A DNA stretch of 64,000 nucleotides from Streptomyces griseus subsp. griseus (GCF_003610995.1 NZ_CP032543.1:1178001-1242000); one strand, 5' to 3'; counted from the stretch's first letter, positions 54,040 to 63,198 are shown. Notes: a model not told the origin generated them from the sequence alone. Translations and numbers: made by a program.

Positions 54040-54660
54040 TCAGTCCAGGATCTGCGCGAGGTACGCCCGTACCAGCGTCCGGGTCTCGGCCACGATCGCC
54101 GGGTCACCCGCGGGGTCCGTACGGAAGGCGAGCTGGAGCAGCGCGTCGGCCGCCTCGACGCTGACCAGGATGGCCCGCAGCAGTTCCGGGCCGGGGTGGC
54201 GGCCGAGATGTCCGGCGAGGAGTTCGGTGAGCCGGCCCGCGAGCCGGCGGTTGGCGTCGTCCGCCGTGTCCTCGGCGGGCGACGGGGGCCCGAAGTCGAC
54301 CAGGGCGAAGCCGGGCACGGTCCGCTTCATCGCGAGGTACTCGTCCAGCACCGCGTCGATGGCCCCGCGCCAGTCGTCGGCGGGGAGGGGGCCGAGCCGG
54401 TCGGTGATGCGCTCGGCGTAGAGGTCCAGGTTGCGCAGCGCGAGGGCGTCGACAAGGGCCCGCTTGTTGGAGAAGAAGCGGTAGACGGAGCCGATGGGCA
54501 CCTCGGCGCGCAACGCGACGTCACGGGTGGAGAGCTGCTCGTAACCGGTCTCTTCGAGGAGTCCGGCGCAGGCGTCGAGTATCCGGGCGAGCCGGTCGGC
54601 GCTGCGCTGCTGTACGGGGGCGCGGCGGAGATTCGGGTTCGGGTGGGGCACGGACCCCAT
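54040..54660 (-). CDS. TetR-family regulator
   Basis: This 206-aa TetR protein has its HTH in residues ~15-65 (RSADRLARILDACAGLLEETGYEQLSTRDVALRAEVPIGSVYRFFSNKRALVDAL). I set the start at the ATG at 54660, with a GGGAAGG site about 11 bp upstream; an in-frame upstream ATG at 54774 is rejected because it would run through the hmgA promoter. It diverges from hmgA and precedes the molybdopterin oxidoreductase on the same strand. It could regulate either. Confidence 0.83.
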   Translation of the reverse strand: MGSVPHPNPNLRRAPVQQRSADRLARILDACAGLLEETGYEQLSTRDVALRAEVPIGSVYRFFSNKRALVDALALRNLDLYAERITDRLGPLPADDWRGAIDAVLDEYLAMKRTVPGFALVDFGPPSPAEDTADDANRRLAGRLTELLAGHLGRHPGPELLRAILVSVEAADALLQLAFRTDPAGDPAIVAETRTLVRAYLAQILD

Positions 54661-54738
54661 GATGCCGTGCACCTTCCCGGGGCGGTCCGCAAGCCCCCCG
54701 GGCGCCGTCCGACACCCCGAATGGCGTGATCCAGGCCG

Positions 54739-54778
54739 TTGACGCGCCCGCCTCCTATTCCTACGGTGTCCCATAGGA
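54739..54778 (+). promoter_or_regulatory. Promoter and inverted repeat before hmgA
   Basis: TTGACG (54739-54744) and TACGGT (54762-54767) are spaced by 17 bp, a good vegetative promoter. The inverted repeat TCCTAT (54753-54758)/ATAGGA (54773-54778) flanks the -10 element, where a repressor would block RNA polymerase. Confidence 0.55.
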
Positions 54779-54826
54779 TTCGTTGTCCGGCGGATCCAAG
54801 GGCTTCACGGTCACCGGGAGTGCGGG

Positions 54827-56146
54827 ATGAGCGGCATCAACCAGGCGAGGAAGACGGCGGAGGGGCTGACGTACTCCTCCGGTTTCGGCAACGAGCACAG
54901 CTCGGAGGCGGTCGCGGGGGCGCTGCCGCACGGCCGCAACTCACCCCAGCGCGCCCCCCTCGGGCTCTACGCCGAGCAGCTGAGCGGCTCCGCGTTCACC
55001 GAGCCCCGCGCCGACAACCGCCGCTCCTGGCTCTACCGGATCCGCCCCTCCGCCGCCCACCCGGCCTTCACCCGGACCGACAACGGCACTCTGCGCACGG
55101 CCCCCTTCACCGAGTCCGTGCCGGACCCGAACCGGCTCCGCTGGAACCCGCTCCCCGACCCCGCACCCGGCACGGACTTCGTCGGCGGGCTGTGGACCCT
55201 CGGCGGCAACGGCGACGCCACCCAGCGCACCGGCATGGCGGTGCACCTCTACCACGCCAACTCCTCCATGACCGACCGGGTGTTCAGCGACTCCGACGGC
55301 GAGCTGCTGATCGTCCCGGAGCGCGGTGGGCTGCTGCTCCGCACCGAACTGGGCCTGCTGCGCGCCGAACCGGGCCATGTCGCGCTGATCCCGCGCGGTG
55401 TCCGCTTCCGGGTGGAGCTGCTGGACGGGACCGCTCGCGGGTACGTATGCGAGAACTACGGCCGCCCGTTCGCCCTCCCTGACCTGGGGCCGATCGGCGC
55501 CAACGGGCTCGCGCACGCACGGGACTTCCTGGCCCCGGTCGCGGCGTACGAGGACGAGGACCGGCCGGTGGAGGTGGTCAACAAGTTCTGCGGGAACCTC
55601 TGGTCGGCGACGTACGACCACTCCCCCCTCGACGTGGTCGCCTGGTACGGCACCCACGCCCCGTACGTCTACGATCTGCGCCGCTTCAACGTCATCGGGT
55701 CGATCAGCTACGACCACCCCGACCCCTCGATCTTCACGGTGCTGACCTCGCCGTCCGACACCCCCGGCCTGGCCGGTGTCGACTTCGTCGTCTTCGCGCC
55801 GCGCTGGCTGGTCGGCGAGGACACCTTCCGGCCGCCGTACTTCCACCGGAACGTGATGAGCGAGTACATGGGGCTGATCGACGGCGCGTACGACGCGAAG
55901 GCGGACGGCTTCGTCCCCGGGGGCGGCTCGCTGCACAACATGATGTCCGCCCACGGACCGGACCGGGAGACCTTCGACCGGGCGAGCGCCGCGGAGCTGA
56001 AGCCGCAGAAGATCGAGGACGGCCTGGCCTTCATGTTCGAGACGCGCTGGCCGGTCATCGCGACCCCGCAGGCGGCCGGGGCCGACCATCTGCAGCGCGG
56101 TTACGACGACGTGTGGCAGGGTCTGAGCCGCAACTTCCGGCCGTAG
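54827..56146 (+). CDS. hmgA: Homogentisate 1,2-dioxygenase
   Basis: This 439-aa protein is full length for the family. It contains [13 protein letters not shown] near the N-terminus and the iron-ligand region [20 protein letters not shown] followed by [12 protein letters not shown]. It uses Fe(II) and O2 to open homogentisate to maleylacetoacetate in tyrosine/phenylalanine catabolism. The remaining pathway genes are not adjacent. The GntR-UTRA regulator starts 52 bp downstream on the same strand, and a TetR gene diverges upstream. Confidence 0.95.
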   Translation: MSGINQARKTAEGLTYSSGFGNEHSSEAVAGALPHGRNSPQRAPLGLYAEQLSGSAFTEPRADNRRSWLYRIRPSAAHPAFTRTDNGTLRTAPFTESVPDPNRLRWNPLPDPAPGTDFVGGLWTLGGNGDATQRTGMAVHLYHANSSMTDRVFSDSDGELLIVPERGGLLLRTELGLLRAEPGHVALIPRGVRFRVELLDGTARGYVCENYGRPFALPDLGPIGANGLAHARDFLAPVAAYEDEDRPVEVVNKFCGNLWSATYDHSPLDVVAWYGTHAPYVYDLRRFNVIGSISYDHPDPSIFTVLTSPSDTPGLAGVDFVVFAPRWLVGEDTFRPPYFHRNVMSEYMGLIDGAYDAKADGFVPGGGSLHNMMSAHGPDRETFDRASAAELKPQKIEDGLAFMFETRWPVIATPQAAGADHLQRGYDDVWQGLSRNFRP

Positions 56147-56198
56147 AGACGGGCCAGGCGGCCGGAGGGGCCCGGAGGGACGGGACGGGGACGACGAC

Positions 56199-57095
56199 GT
56201 GACGGAGAGCCATGAGACGACGACCGGGGCGCGGGCTGCCGGGGCGGGGGCGCGCGGCGACGCGGAGTCCCTGGCGGGGGCCGGGGTGAACCGGGCACTG
56301 CCCGGGGACGCGGAGGCCGGGGTGACCCCCGTCGGCCGGGCGCACCCGGCCGCCTTCGCACCCGACTCGCTCGTCCTCAACCGGAAGCTGCCGCTCTGGT
56401 ACCAGGTCTCCCAGTCGCTGCGGGCCTCCATACTCGGCCGCCCGCAGGACGCCTCCCTCCGGCTGCCCACCGAGGAGCAGCTCGCCGCCCACTACGGGGT
56501 CAGCGTGCTCACCATGCGCCAGGCGCTCAAGGAGCTGGAGACGGAGGGGCTGATCAGCCGGCACCGGCGGCGCGGCACGTTCATAGAGCCGCGCGCCCGG
56601 CGGGTCTCCCCGGTCCGGCTGCTCGGCTCGGTCGACGCGATCGTGGCGCAGCAGTCCGGGGAGGCGACGACGGTTCTCGGCCATGGGGCGGTGGCGGTGC
56701 CGGGCGACCTCGCCGAGTTCTTCCCGGACTGCGACGAGGTCGTCAGCTACCGGCGGCTGCGCCGCGACGGCGAGAGCGGCGAGCCGACCAACTGGGCGGA
56801 GAACGCGGTGCGCCCCGACATCGCCGCCCGGATCGATGTGGCCGACCTCGAACGCTGGCCGATGACCAAGGTCCTGCGGGATGTCGTCGGGGTGCGCATC
56901 TCCCGGATCACCGACACGGTGGAGGCCCGGCTCGCCGACCCGGTCACCGCAGAGCTGCTCCAGGTCCCGCTGCTCAGCCCGATCCTGCACTACACGGGCG
57001 TGACGTACGACGAGGAGGGGCGCGTGGTGGATGTGGCCCGCATCCGCTACCGGGGCGACCGCTTCTCGTTCTCCGTGACGGTGGAGGCCCACTGA
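56199..57095 (+). CDS. GntR-family regulator with UTRA domain
   Basis: This 298-aa protein has an ~60-residue Gly/Ala-rich N-terminal extension, then a winged helix (LPLWYQVSQSLRASILGRP...RLPTEEQLAAHYGVSVLTMRQALKELETEGLISRHRRRGTFI) and a C-terminal UTRA ligand domain ending RIRYRGDRFSFSVTVEAH. It is of the HutC subfamily. It follows hmgA on the same strand and probably regulates aromatic amino-acid breakdown (inference from position). The start is a GTG at 56199; an internal start nearer the HTH is possible because the extension is low complexity. Confidence 0.83.
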   Translation: MTESHETTTGARAAGAGARGDAESLAGAGVNRALPGDAEAGVTPVGRAHPAAFAPDSLVLNRKLPLWYQVSQSLRASILGRPQDASLRLPTEEQLAAHYGVSVLTMRQALKELETEGLISRHRRRGTFIEPRARRVSPVRLLGSVDAIVAQQSGEATTVLGHGAVAVPGDLAEFFPDCDEVVSYRRLRRDGESGEPTNWAENAVRPDIAARIDVADLERWPMTKVLRDVVGVRISRITDTVEARLADPVTAELLQVPLLSPILHYTGVTYDEEGRVVDVARIRYRGDRFSFSVTVEAH

Positions 57096-57165
57096 CCCGG
57101 CCCCACGCGAGGACCGCCCGCCGTTACGATGCGAAGGGTCACGGCGGACACGGGAGGACGGCTCG

Positions 57166-58464
57166 GTGGCAGCGCGCAGGACGGCGACGGCGGCGGCCGG
57201 ATCGGGCGAGGACACCACGGCCGTGGAGCTGGACGAGCTGATGCCGTGGTCGGTGCGCCCCCTGAGAACCGGCCGCTCCTGGGTGAGCGGCCCCGATCCC
57301 GCCGCCCTCCGGGCTCGCTGGGAGCGCCTGGCCGCCGCCGAAGGCACCGAGCAGGAGCGGCTGTTCCGCCCGAGCCGCTCCCGTACGCCGCACACCCCGG
57401 CCGCCGCGCTGCCCGGCCGGTCCACCGGCGGGAGCGGCGCCGGGACCACCACGGGCACCGGCCGCTTCGCCCGTAAACCGGGCGCCTGCCCTGACCCCGT
57501 ACGCATCCTGCACGGCCCGTTCGACGAGCAGTGGCTGCTCCCCGACCACCGGCTGATCGACGCGGCCCGCCCGGAGCTGTGGCGGGTCGGCGACGAGCGG
57601 CAGCTCTTCGCGGTCGAACACGGTTACGTCCCCCAGACCGCCGGGCCCGCCCTGTCGGTGACCCATCTGCTCCCCGACGGGCACTCCCCCGCCGGCCGCC
57701 CGGGCCGGATCCGGCCGCTGTACCGGCGGCCCGACGCCACCGAACCCAACCTGGCACCCGGCCTGCTGGACGTCCTGCGTACGCAGCTGGGGCCGGAGGT
57801 GCGGCCCGAGTCCGTGCTGGCCTGGATCGTGGCCGCCGCCCTGCCCGCCCCGTCCGGCTGCCGGGTCCCGCTGCCCGCCGACGCCGAGGTGTGGGCGGCC
57901 GGGGTGGAGCTGGGCCGGGAGCTGACGCGGGTGCAGCTGCGGGGCGCCCGGGGCGGGGAGCGGCCCCGGCTGCCGGGCGGGCGCAGGCCCTACGTCCGGG
58001 CGGCGCTCCCGGTCCGGCCCACCGGGATCGCGTACGACGCGGAGGCCGGGGCCCTGGTGATCGGCGACGGCCGGATCTCGCCGGTGGAGGCGGGGGCATG
58101 GGAGTTCACGGTGAGCGGCGTACGGGTGCTGGAGCTGTGGTTCGAGCGCCGGGCGGCGGCAGCTGTGGGCGCGGTTCCCGAGGGCGCGGACGCCGACGGG
58201 CTGGACGCGGTCGGGGCGCGCGGGTGGACCCCGGAGTGGACCTCGGAGCTGCTGGAGCTCATCTCCGTGCTGACGCTCCTGGACGGTCTGCGGCCCCGGC
58301 AGGCGGCGCTGCGGGCCCGGCTGGAGCGGGCCGAGGTGCCCCTGATCTCCCGGGAGGAGCTGCGGGCGGCCGGGGTCGTGCCGGTCCCGGCGTCCGCACG
58401 GCGGCCCGCCTCGGTGCTGGGCCACCAGGAGGAGGGGCCGGAGGGGCAGTTCGCGCTGCTCTGA
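57166..58464 (+). CDS. Stand-alone type ISP restriction/modification specificity domain protein
   Basis: This 432-aa protein matches only the C-terminal DNA-specificity part of type ISP single-polypeptide restriction enzymes. Segments include MPWSVRPLRTGRSWVSGPDPAALRARWERL, SRSRTPHTPAAALPG, HGPFDEQWLLPDHRLIDAARPELWRV, LLPDGHSPAGRPGRIRPLYRR and LPGGRRPYVRA. No nuclease, helicase or methyltransferase motif is present, and none is encoded nearby. Similar short ORFs occur across Streptomyces, so this is a conserved orphan domain rather than a fresh truncation. It may bind DNA without restricting it. The GTG at 57166 has a GGGAGG site. Confidence 0.75.
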   Translation: MAARRTATAAAGSGEDTTAVELDELMPWSVRPLRTGRSWVSGPDPAALRARWERLAAAEGTEQERLFRPSRSRTPHTPAAALPGRSTGGSGAGTTTGTGRFARKPGACPDPVRILHGPFDEQWLLPDHRLIDAARPELWRVGDERQLFAVEHGYVPQTAGPALSVTHLLPDGHSPAGRPGRIRPLYRRPDATEPNLAPGLLDVLRTQLGPEVRPESVLAWIVAAALPAPSGCRVPLPADAEVWAAGVELGRELTRVQLRGARGGERPRLPGGRRPYVRAALPVRPTGIAYDAEAGALVIGDGRISPVEAGAWEFTVSGVRVLELWFERRAAAAVGAVPEGADADGLDAVGARGWTPEWTSELLELISVLTLLDGLRPRQAALRARLERAEVPLISREELRAAGVVPVPASARRPASVLGHQEEGPEGQFALL

Positions 58465-58532
58465 GCTTCCCGGGGGCGTGCGGTGAGGGGCGGGAGTGGC
58501 AGACGCGCCGGTCACAGGGTAAGCACGGGGCC

Positions 58533-59729
58533 ATGAATACCTCGCCACTCCCCCTCGACGGCATCACCGTGGTGGCCGTCGAACAGGCCGTCGCCGCCCC
58601 CTTCGCCACCCGTCAGCTCGCCGATCTCGGGGCCAGGGTCATCAAGGTGGAGCGCCCGGACGGCGGCGATTTCGCGCGCGGCTACGACACGGCGGCGCGC
58701 GGTCTCGCCTCGCACTTCGTCTGGTGCAACCGGGGCAAGGAGTCCCTGGCGGTCGACCTGAAGGACCCGCGCGGGCTGGCGGTGGTGCGTGAACTCGTGG
58801 CCGGGGCGGATGTGTTCGTACAGAATCTGGCCCAGGGCGCGGCGGCCCGGCTCGGGCTGGACGCCGCCACGCTCTGTGCGGCGCACCCGAGGCTGGTGGC
58901 CGTGGACATCTCCGGCTACGGGGAGAGCGGACCGTACGCGCACAAGCGGGCCTACGACATGCTCGTGCAGTGCGAGGCGGGCCTGGTCTCCGTCACCGGC
59001 ACCGCGGATCAGCCGGTGAAGGCGGGCATTCCGGCGGCGGACATCGCGGCGGCCATGTACGCGTTCTCCGGGGTGCTGGCGGCGCTGGTCCGGCGAGCTA
59101 CGACCGGGCGGGGCGGGCCGGTGGAGGTCGCCATGCTGGACGCGCTGGCCGAGTGGATGGGGCACCCGCTGCACCAGGGGATGCACGGGGCCCCGCCCCC
59201 GCCGCGTACGGGGCTCGCGCACTCGGTGATCGCGCCGTACGACGCCTACGGCACGGCCGACGGCGAGCAGGTGCTGCTCTCCGTGCAGAACGACCGGGAG
59301 TGGCGGCGGCTGGCCGAGCAGGTGCTCGTACGGCCGGAGTTGGCCGACGATCCGGAGTTCGCGACGAACACCGCGCGCACGGCGAACCGGAAGCGGACCG
59401 ATGAGGTGGTGGGGCGGGCGCTGGCGCGGCTGACGGGTCGGGAGGCGCTGGACGCGCTGGAGACGGCGGGGATCGCCTGCGCCCGGCTGAACACGGTGAC
59501 CGACCTGGCGGCGCACCCGCAGCTGACGGCGCGGGACCGGTGGCGGGAAGTGGAGTCACCGGTCGGGCCGTTGCGGGCGCTGCTGCCGCCGATCACGCTG
59601 CCGGGCGGCCCGGAACCTCGGATGGGTGCCGTTCCGGCGCTGGGTGAACACACCGATGCGCTGCTGCGAGCCCTGGGGATGACGGACGAACAGGCATCGG
59701 TGCTGCGCCGGGACGGAGTGATCGCCTGA
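58533..59729 (+). CDS. CaiB/BaiF-family CoA transferase
   Basis: This 398-aa class III CoA transferase has VVAVEQAVAAPFATRQLADLGARVIKVERPDGGDFARG at the N-terminus, then WCNRGKESLAVDLKD, and VKAGIPAADIAAAMYAFSGVLAAL with the catalytic Asp. It moves CoA between carboxylic acids such as succinate/formate and a target acid. The substrate is unknown; relatives include succinyl-CoA:citramalate/mesaconate-type enzymes. I chose the ATG at 58533 because family similarity begins there. It converges on a small conserved gene. Confidence 0.88.
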   Translation: MNTSPLPLDGITVVAVEQAVAAPFATRQLADLGARVIKVERPDGGDFARGYDTAARGLASHFVWCNRGKESLAVDLKDPRGLAVVRELVAGADVFVQNLAQGAAARLGLDAATLCAAHPRLVAVDISGYGESGPYAHKRAYDMLVQCEAGLVSVTGTADQPVKAGIPAADIAAAMYAFSGVLAALVRRATTGRGGPVEVAMLDALAEWMGHPLHQGMHGAPPPPRTGLAHSVIAPYDAYGTADGEQVLLSVQNDREWRRLAEQVLVRPELADDPEFATNTARTANRKRTDEVVGRALARLTGREALDALETAGIACARLNTVTDLAAHPQLTARDRWREVESPVGPLRALLPPITLPGGPEPRMGAVPALGEHTDALLRALGMTDEQASVLRRDGVIA

Positions 59730-59808
59730 GCCACCCCCTGCGGCAGGAGGCCTCAGGAGGTGGGCCGCCCCGAGCGGTGGGCCGGCCCGGTGATCGAGGC
59801 GGCGCCGG

Positions 59809-60072
59809 TCAGTGGCGGCTGCCGAAGAGCGAGCGCCGCAGTCGCCGCAGCGGCGCGAAGAGCGACACACGGGCGCTCCTGCTCCGGCGGGTGTGCGCGG
59901 CATCACGCGAGGTCAGCTCGCGCATCAGCAGCGTCGCCTCCGCCGACTCGCGCTGCGGGACGACAGGGCCGCCGAGCACCGCGAGATGGCGGTCGAGGCG
60001 CGTACTGGTCGCACCGCTTCCGCATGTGATGGCAGGCACTCGCGGCCTGCTCCGCACCGTTATCTGTTCCAT
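59809..60072 (-). CDS. Small conserved Streptomyces protein, unknown function
   Basis: This 87-aa basic protein begins MEQITVRSRPRVPAITCGSGATSTRLDRHLAVLGG and ends in an Arg-rich stretch (FAPLRRLRRSLFGSRH). It looks genus-conserved, but I know no function. The ATG at 60072 has a GGGGAG ribosome-binding site; an upstream frame from 60168 is not supported. It is convergent with the CoA transferase gene. Confidence 0.6.
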   Translation of the reverse strand: MEQITVRSRPRVPAITCGSGATSTRLDRHLAVLGGPVVPQRESAEATLLMRELTSRDAAHTRRSRSARVSLFAPLRRLRRSLFGSRH

Positions 60073-60250
60073 GTCACTCCCCACCCGTACGAGGGCACCC
60101 GGTCCGGGCAGGTTAACCCTATCGCCCCACGGTGACACACGGGTATCCCGCCTGCGGGACCAGCACACCTATACGGAGGTTGACGACCAGTTGCCGAATC
60201 CGCCCGATTCCAGGGCGACTTCGGACACTTCGGATGGCCTGTTCGACGGA

Positions 60251-60281
60251 GCGGGAGGCCCCGGCTGCCGGGGCCTCCCGC
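60251..60281 (-). terminator. Terminator after the SGNH lipase gene
   Basis: GCGGGAGGCCCCGG (60251-60264) and CCGGGGCCTCCCGC (60268-60281) form a perfect 14-bp stem with a 3-nt centre, 33 bp beyond the lipase stop codon. Confidence 0.8.
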
Positions 60282-60313
60282 TCAGCAAGCTGGTTCTCTT
60301 TTCAACTAGCCTG

Positions 60314-61123
60314 TCAGGCCGCCGACTTGAAGACCGGCAGATACCCACCCGACTGTCCGGCGGCGGTGGGGTGGTAGGACTCACCGATGTTGAGCCAGTT
60401 CACGCTGTGCAACCACGAGTTGCTGGAGCAGATCTCGTGCCCGGCGAAGGTCGTCCTGACGTCACCGAAGGTGAAGCCGTGGTCGGCGGCGCGCTTGGCG
60501 GTGGCGGCGTTGAGATGGTCGGAGGCGCCGTTGATGGCGGAGCGCTCCTTCTCGCTGAGGCCGGCCACGCAGCCGCCGCTGAGCTGGTAGAAGCGGGGGT
60601 AGCCGAGGACGACGACCCGGGCGGAGGGGGCCTTGGCCTTGATGGCGGAGTACACGGAGTCGAGCCGGGCGGGCAGGGTCGAGTCGACGTAGGCGCGGGC
60701 GGTGGCGATGCGGTTGAGGCAGGTGGCCTCGGACTGGAGGACACAGGTCGTCATGACGTCGGCGAAGCCCGCGTCATTGCCGCCGATGGAGATCGAGACG
60801 AGGTCGGTGGAGGCGTTGAGCGGCCCGAGCTGACTGCTCGTGACGTCATTGGTCCTGGCGCCCGAGCAGGCGGTGAAGGCGAAGCTGGCGGGGGAGTTGG
60901 CGTTGGCCCAGAGCCGGGGGAAGGCGCGGGTGCTGCGCTTGCAGTCGCCGCTGGAGCTCTCGTAGCTGCCGGCCCCGACCCCGGAGGAGTACGAGTCGCC
61001 GAGGGCGACGTAGTCGACGGCCTGGGCGGAGGAGTCGGCGTTCGCGATCCCCGCACCGGTCAGGGCGAGGGCGGCACCGAGCAGGAGCGAGGACGAGAAC
61101 GCCACGAGTCTGGACATTTTCAT
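60314..61123 (-). CDS. Secreted SGNH/GDSL-family lipase or esterase
   Basis: This 269-aa protein has a signal peptide (MKMSRLVAFSSSLLLGAALALTGAGIANA). An SGNH hydrolase domain follows: block I YVALGDSYSSGVGAG with nucleophilic Ser, block III SISIGGNDAGF and block V ESYHPTAAGQ with the catalytic His. Several cysteines (CKRSTRAF..TACSGART, CVLQSEATC, GGCVAG..EICSS) match the disulfides of Streptomyces exoesterases such as the S. rimosus lipase. It hydrolyses ester substrates outside the cell. In S. coelicolor the equivalent gene is SCO1725 as I recall. Confidence 0.9.
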   Translation of the reverse strand: MKMSRLVAFSSSLLLGAALALTGAGIANADSSAQAVDYVALGDSYSSGVGAGSYESSSGDCKRSTRAFPRLWANANSPASFAFTACSGARTNDVTSSQLGPLNASTDLVSISIGGNDAGFADVMTTCVLQSEATCLNRIATARAYVDSTLPARLDSVYSAIKAKAPSARVVVLGYPRFYQLSGGCVAGLSEKERSAINGASDHLNAATAKRAADHGFTFGDVRTTFAGHEICSSNSWLHSVNWLNIGESYHPTAAGQSGGYLPVFKSAA

Positions 61124-61380
61124 GGGGGGACTCCTTGAGCAGGGGTAACTGCGTTACTCCGTAGTAGCAGCGCACCCGGCTCGCTGGAAGTGTTCATGCC
61201 AAAAATAACTGGCGAGTGCTTCCGCCCGCCCCCAGGAGTTCAACGGACGCGCCTTGACGCGCCGGTGCCGTGGCGTCACCTCCGGCGTGGGTACGGTGAC
61301 GGCGCGTCGGCAGGGGACGGGGATGCCGGGCCGGTGAAACCTGGGTGCGTGGGGTGGCCCCGTGCCGGATCATGGGCGCC

Positions 61381-62475
61381 ATGTCTGCCAACCCCGAGTC
61401 CGCTCTGCCGATCCGGCTCACCGTCGACGACAGCGACTCCCCCTCCGACATCGTCGACGCGCTCTTCCTCGGCCGCTTCGCGACGGGCGAGCAGCCTTAC
61501 TCCCACAGCTCCTCCCTCGACCGGGTCAAGGCCGCGGCGACCCTGTTGCCCCCGCAGGCCTCGGTGCTGCGGGCCGCCCGTGACGACGACCGCAGCGCCA
61601 CGCTGGCCGAGGGCGACGGCTGGACCCTGCTGGTCTCGCGGTGGAACCGGGGCGCGGACGTCACGGTCACGGCGACCAGCCCCGAGCTGGCGGAGAGGGT
61701 CCTCGGGCAGGCGACCGACGGTGCCCAGGACGAGCCGGAGCCCCAGCCAGACAACGTGACCATGGGCTTCTGGTACGTCTCCCCGCGCCGCGGTCCGTAC
61801 CGCACCACCCGGCAGATCAGCGCCGGCAGCTGGGACGAGGTGCGCCCCAACTACACCGCACCCGTGGCCGATGCCATGGACCGGCTGATGAAGGTCACCC
61901 CGGACGACATCGCGGGGAGGCTCCTCCTGCTCCACGGGCCGCCCGGCACCGGCAAGACGTCCGCGCTGCGCACCCTGGCCCGCTCCTGGCGCGACTGGTG
62001 CCAGGTCGACTGCGTGCTGGACCCGGAGCGGCTCTTCAACGACGTCGGCTATCTGATGGACATCGCGATCGGCGAGGACGACGGCACGGCGAAGGGCCGG
62101 TGGCGGCTGCTGCTCCTGGAGGACTGCGACGAGCTGATCCGGGGCGAGGCCAAGCACACGGCGGGCCAGGCGCTGTCCCGGCTGCTGAACCTGACGGACG
62201 GTCTGCTCGGCCAGGGCCGCAACGTGCTGGTGGGGGTCACCACCAACGAGGATCTGGAGCGGCTGCATCCGGCGGTCGTCCGGCCGGGGCGCTGCCTGGC
62301 CCGGATCGAGGTGGGCCCGCTGACCCGCCAGGAGTCGGTGGCGTGGCTGGGCACGGAGGAGGGCGTGAGCCGGGAGGGCAGCTCACTCGCGGAGCTGTAC
62401 GCCCTGCGCCGGGGCATCGGCCCCGCGTCGGTGCCGAAGCAGGACGCGGGGGCGGACGCTGGGCTGTATCTGTAG
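61381..62475 (+). CDS. AAA ATPase with DUF5925 domain
   Basis: This 364-aa protein has an N-terminal DUF5925 region (SANPESALPIRLTVDDSDSPSDIVDALFLGRFATGEQPYSHS, about residues 1-150). An AAA ATPase domain follows with Walker A LLHGPPGTGKTSALR, Walker B RLLLLEDCDELI, sensor-1 LVGVTTNEDLERLHPAVVRPGR and Arg-finger-like RCLARIEVG. It is widely conserved in Streptomyces, with unknown client. No partner gene is adjacent. The ATG at 61381 is preferred; 61372 is an alternative. Confidence 0.82.
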   Translation: MSANPESALPIRLTVDDSDSPSDIVDALFLGRFATGEQPYSHSSSLDRVKAAATLLPPQASVLRAARDDDRSATLAEGDGWTLLVSRWNRGADVTVTATSPELAERVLGQATDGAQDEPEPQPDNVTMGFWYVSPRRGPYRTTRQISAGSWDEVRPNYTAPVADAMDRLMKVTPDDIAGRLLLLHGPPGTGKTSALRTLARSWRDWCQVDCVLDPERLFNDVGYLMDIAIGEDDGTAKGRWRLLLLEDCDELIRGEAKHTAGQALSRLLNLTDGLLGQGRNVLVGVTTNEDLERLHPAVVRPGRCLARIEVGPLTRQESVAWLGTEEGVSREGSSLAELYALRRGIGPASVPKQDAGADAGLYL

Positions 62476-62726
62476 GCGGTACGGGGGCGGGTGCGGGATC
62501 TGCGGTTGGCACCGGCGCTCGCCCGGTCCGGATCCGCGCCGTACGGGAGTGCGCTCGGGGCCCGCGTCGGTGCGGGGTCCGCAGCCGGTACGGGAGCGCC
62601 CTCGGGCGCGGGGGCGTGTGGGGCGCGGGCTCGGGGCACACGGCGCATGAGGAAGGCGCGGCGCGTGGGGCGGGCCCGGGGCACGCGGCGCGTGAGGGGG
62701 CGGGGCGCGTGAAAGCGCGGGTCAGC
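62476..62726. other. Intergenic region with degenerate GC-rich direct repeats
   Basis: No gene is supported. The 251-bp spacer between convergent genes contains imperfect direct repeats, for example GTACGGGAGTGCGCTCGGGG near 62541 and a similar copy near 62588, and repeated GGGGCACGCGGCGCGTGAGG-like units near 62634-62700. Confidence 0.5.
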
Positions 62727-63116
62727 TCAGCGCGCGTACGCCGCCCGGACCGCGTCCTGGGCGAGCGACAGCGCCCGGTCCCGGGGCAGCCCGAGCCGCT
62801 GGGCGGCCTCCGCGTAACTCTGCGCGGCTGCGGCCGCCTTCTGCTCGGCCGCTCCCCCGGCGGCCGCGACGAAGGTCCCGTTGCGGCCCCGGGTCTCGAT
62901 CACCCCGTCGGCCTCCAGGGCGCGGTAGGCCTTGGCCACGGTGTTGGCGGCAAGACCCAGCTCCTCGGCGTAGCCGCGTACGGTCGGGAGCCGGTGGCCG
63001 ACCGGGAGCACACCGGAACGGGCCAACTCGGAGAGCTGGGTGCGCAGTTGCTCGTACGGGGCGATGCCGGAGTCCGGATCCAGGACGATCTTCTCAGTCA
63101 CGGGCTTCTCAGTCAC
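62727..63116 (-). CDS. GntR-family regulator, YtrA subfamily
   Basis: This 129-aa protein has one N-terminal winged helix (GIAPYEQLRTQLSELARSGVLPVGHRLPTVRGYAEELGLAANTVAKAYRALEADGVIETRGRNGTFV) and a short helical tail for dimerisation, the YtrA layout. Such regulators usually control ABC transporters; none is adjacent. The position matches S. coelicolor SCO1728, a studied YtrA-type regulator (from memory). I chose the GTG at 63116 with a GGGGGAC site. A 15-bp duplication (GTGACTGAGAAGCCC) creates a second in-frame GTG at 63101. Confidence 0.85.
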   Translation of the reverse strand: MTEKPVTEKIVLDPDSGIAPYEQLRTQLSELARSGVLPVGHRLPTVRGYAEELGLAANTVAKAYRALEADGVIETRGRNGTFVAAAGGAAEQKAAAAAQSYAEAAQRLGLPRDRALSLAQDAVRAAYAR

Positions 63117-63198
63117 CGGCCGATTGTCCCCCACGGGCGCGCCCACGGCGGGAAAAAGGGGAGGCGGTCGCGGCGGGGCCGCGCGTAACCTCCGCCGC

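Noticed and set aside
57166..58464. A complete restriction-modification system
   Set aside because: Only the specificity domain is present; no nuclease, helicase or methyltransferase motif in this or neighbouring genes.
62476..62726. A small gene in the GC-rich spacer
   Set aside because: The frames are made of repeated Arg/Gly/Ala codons without a ribosome-binding site.
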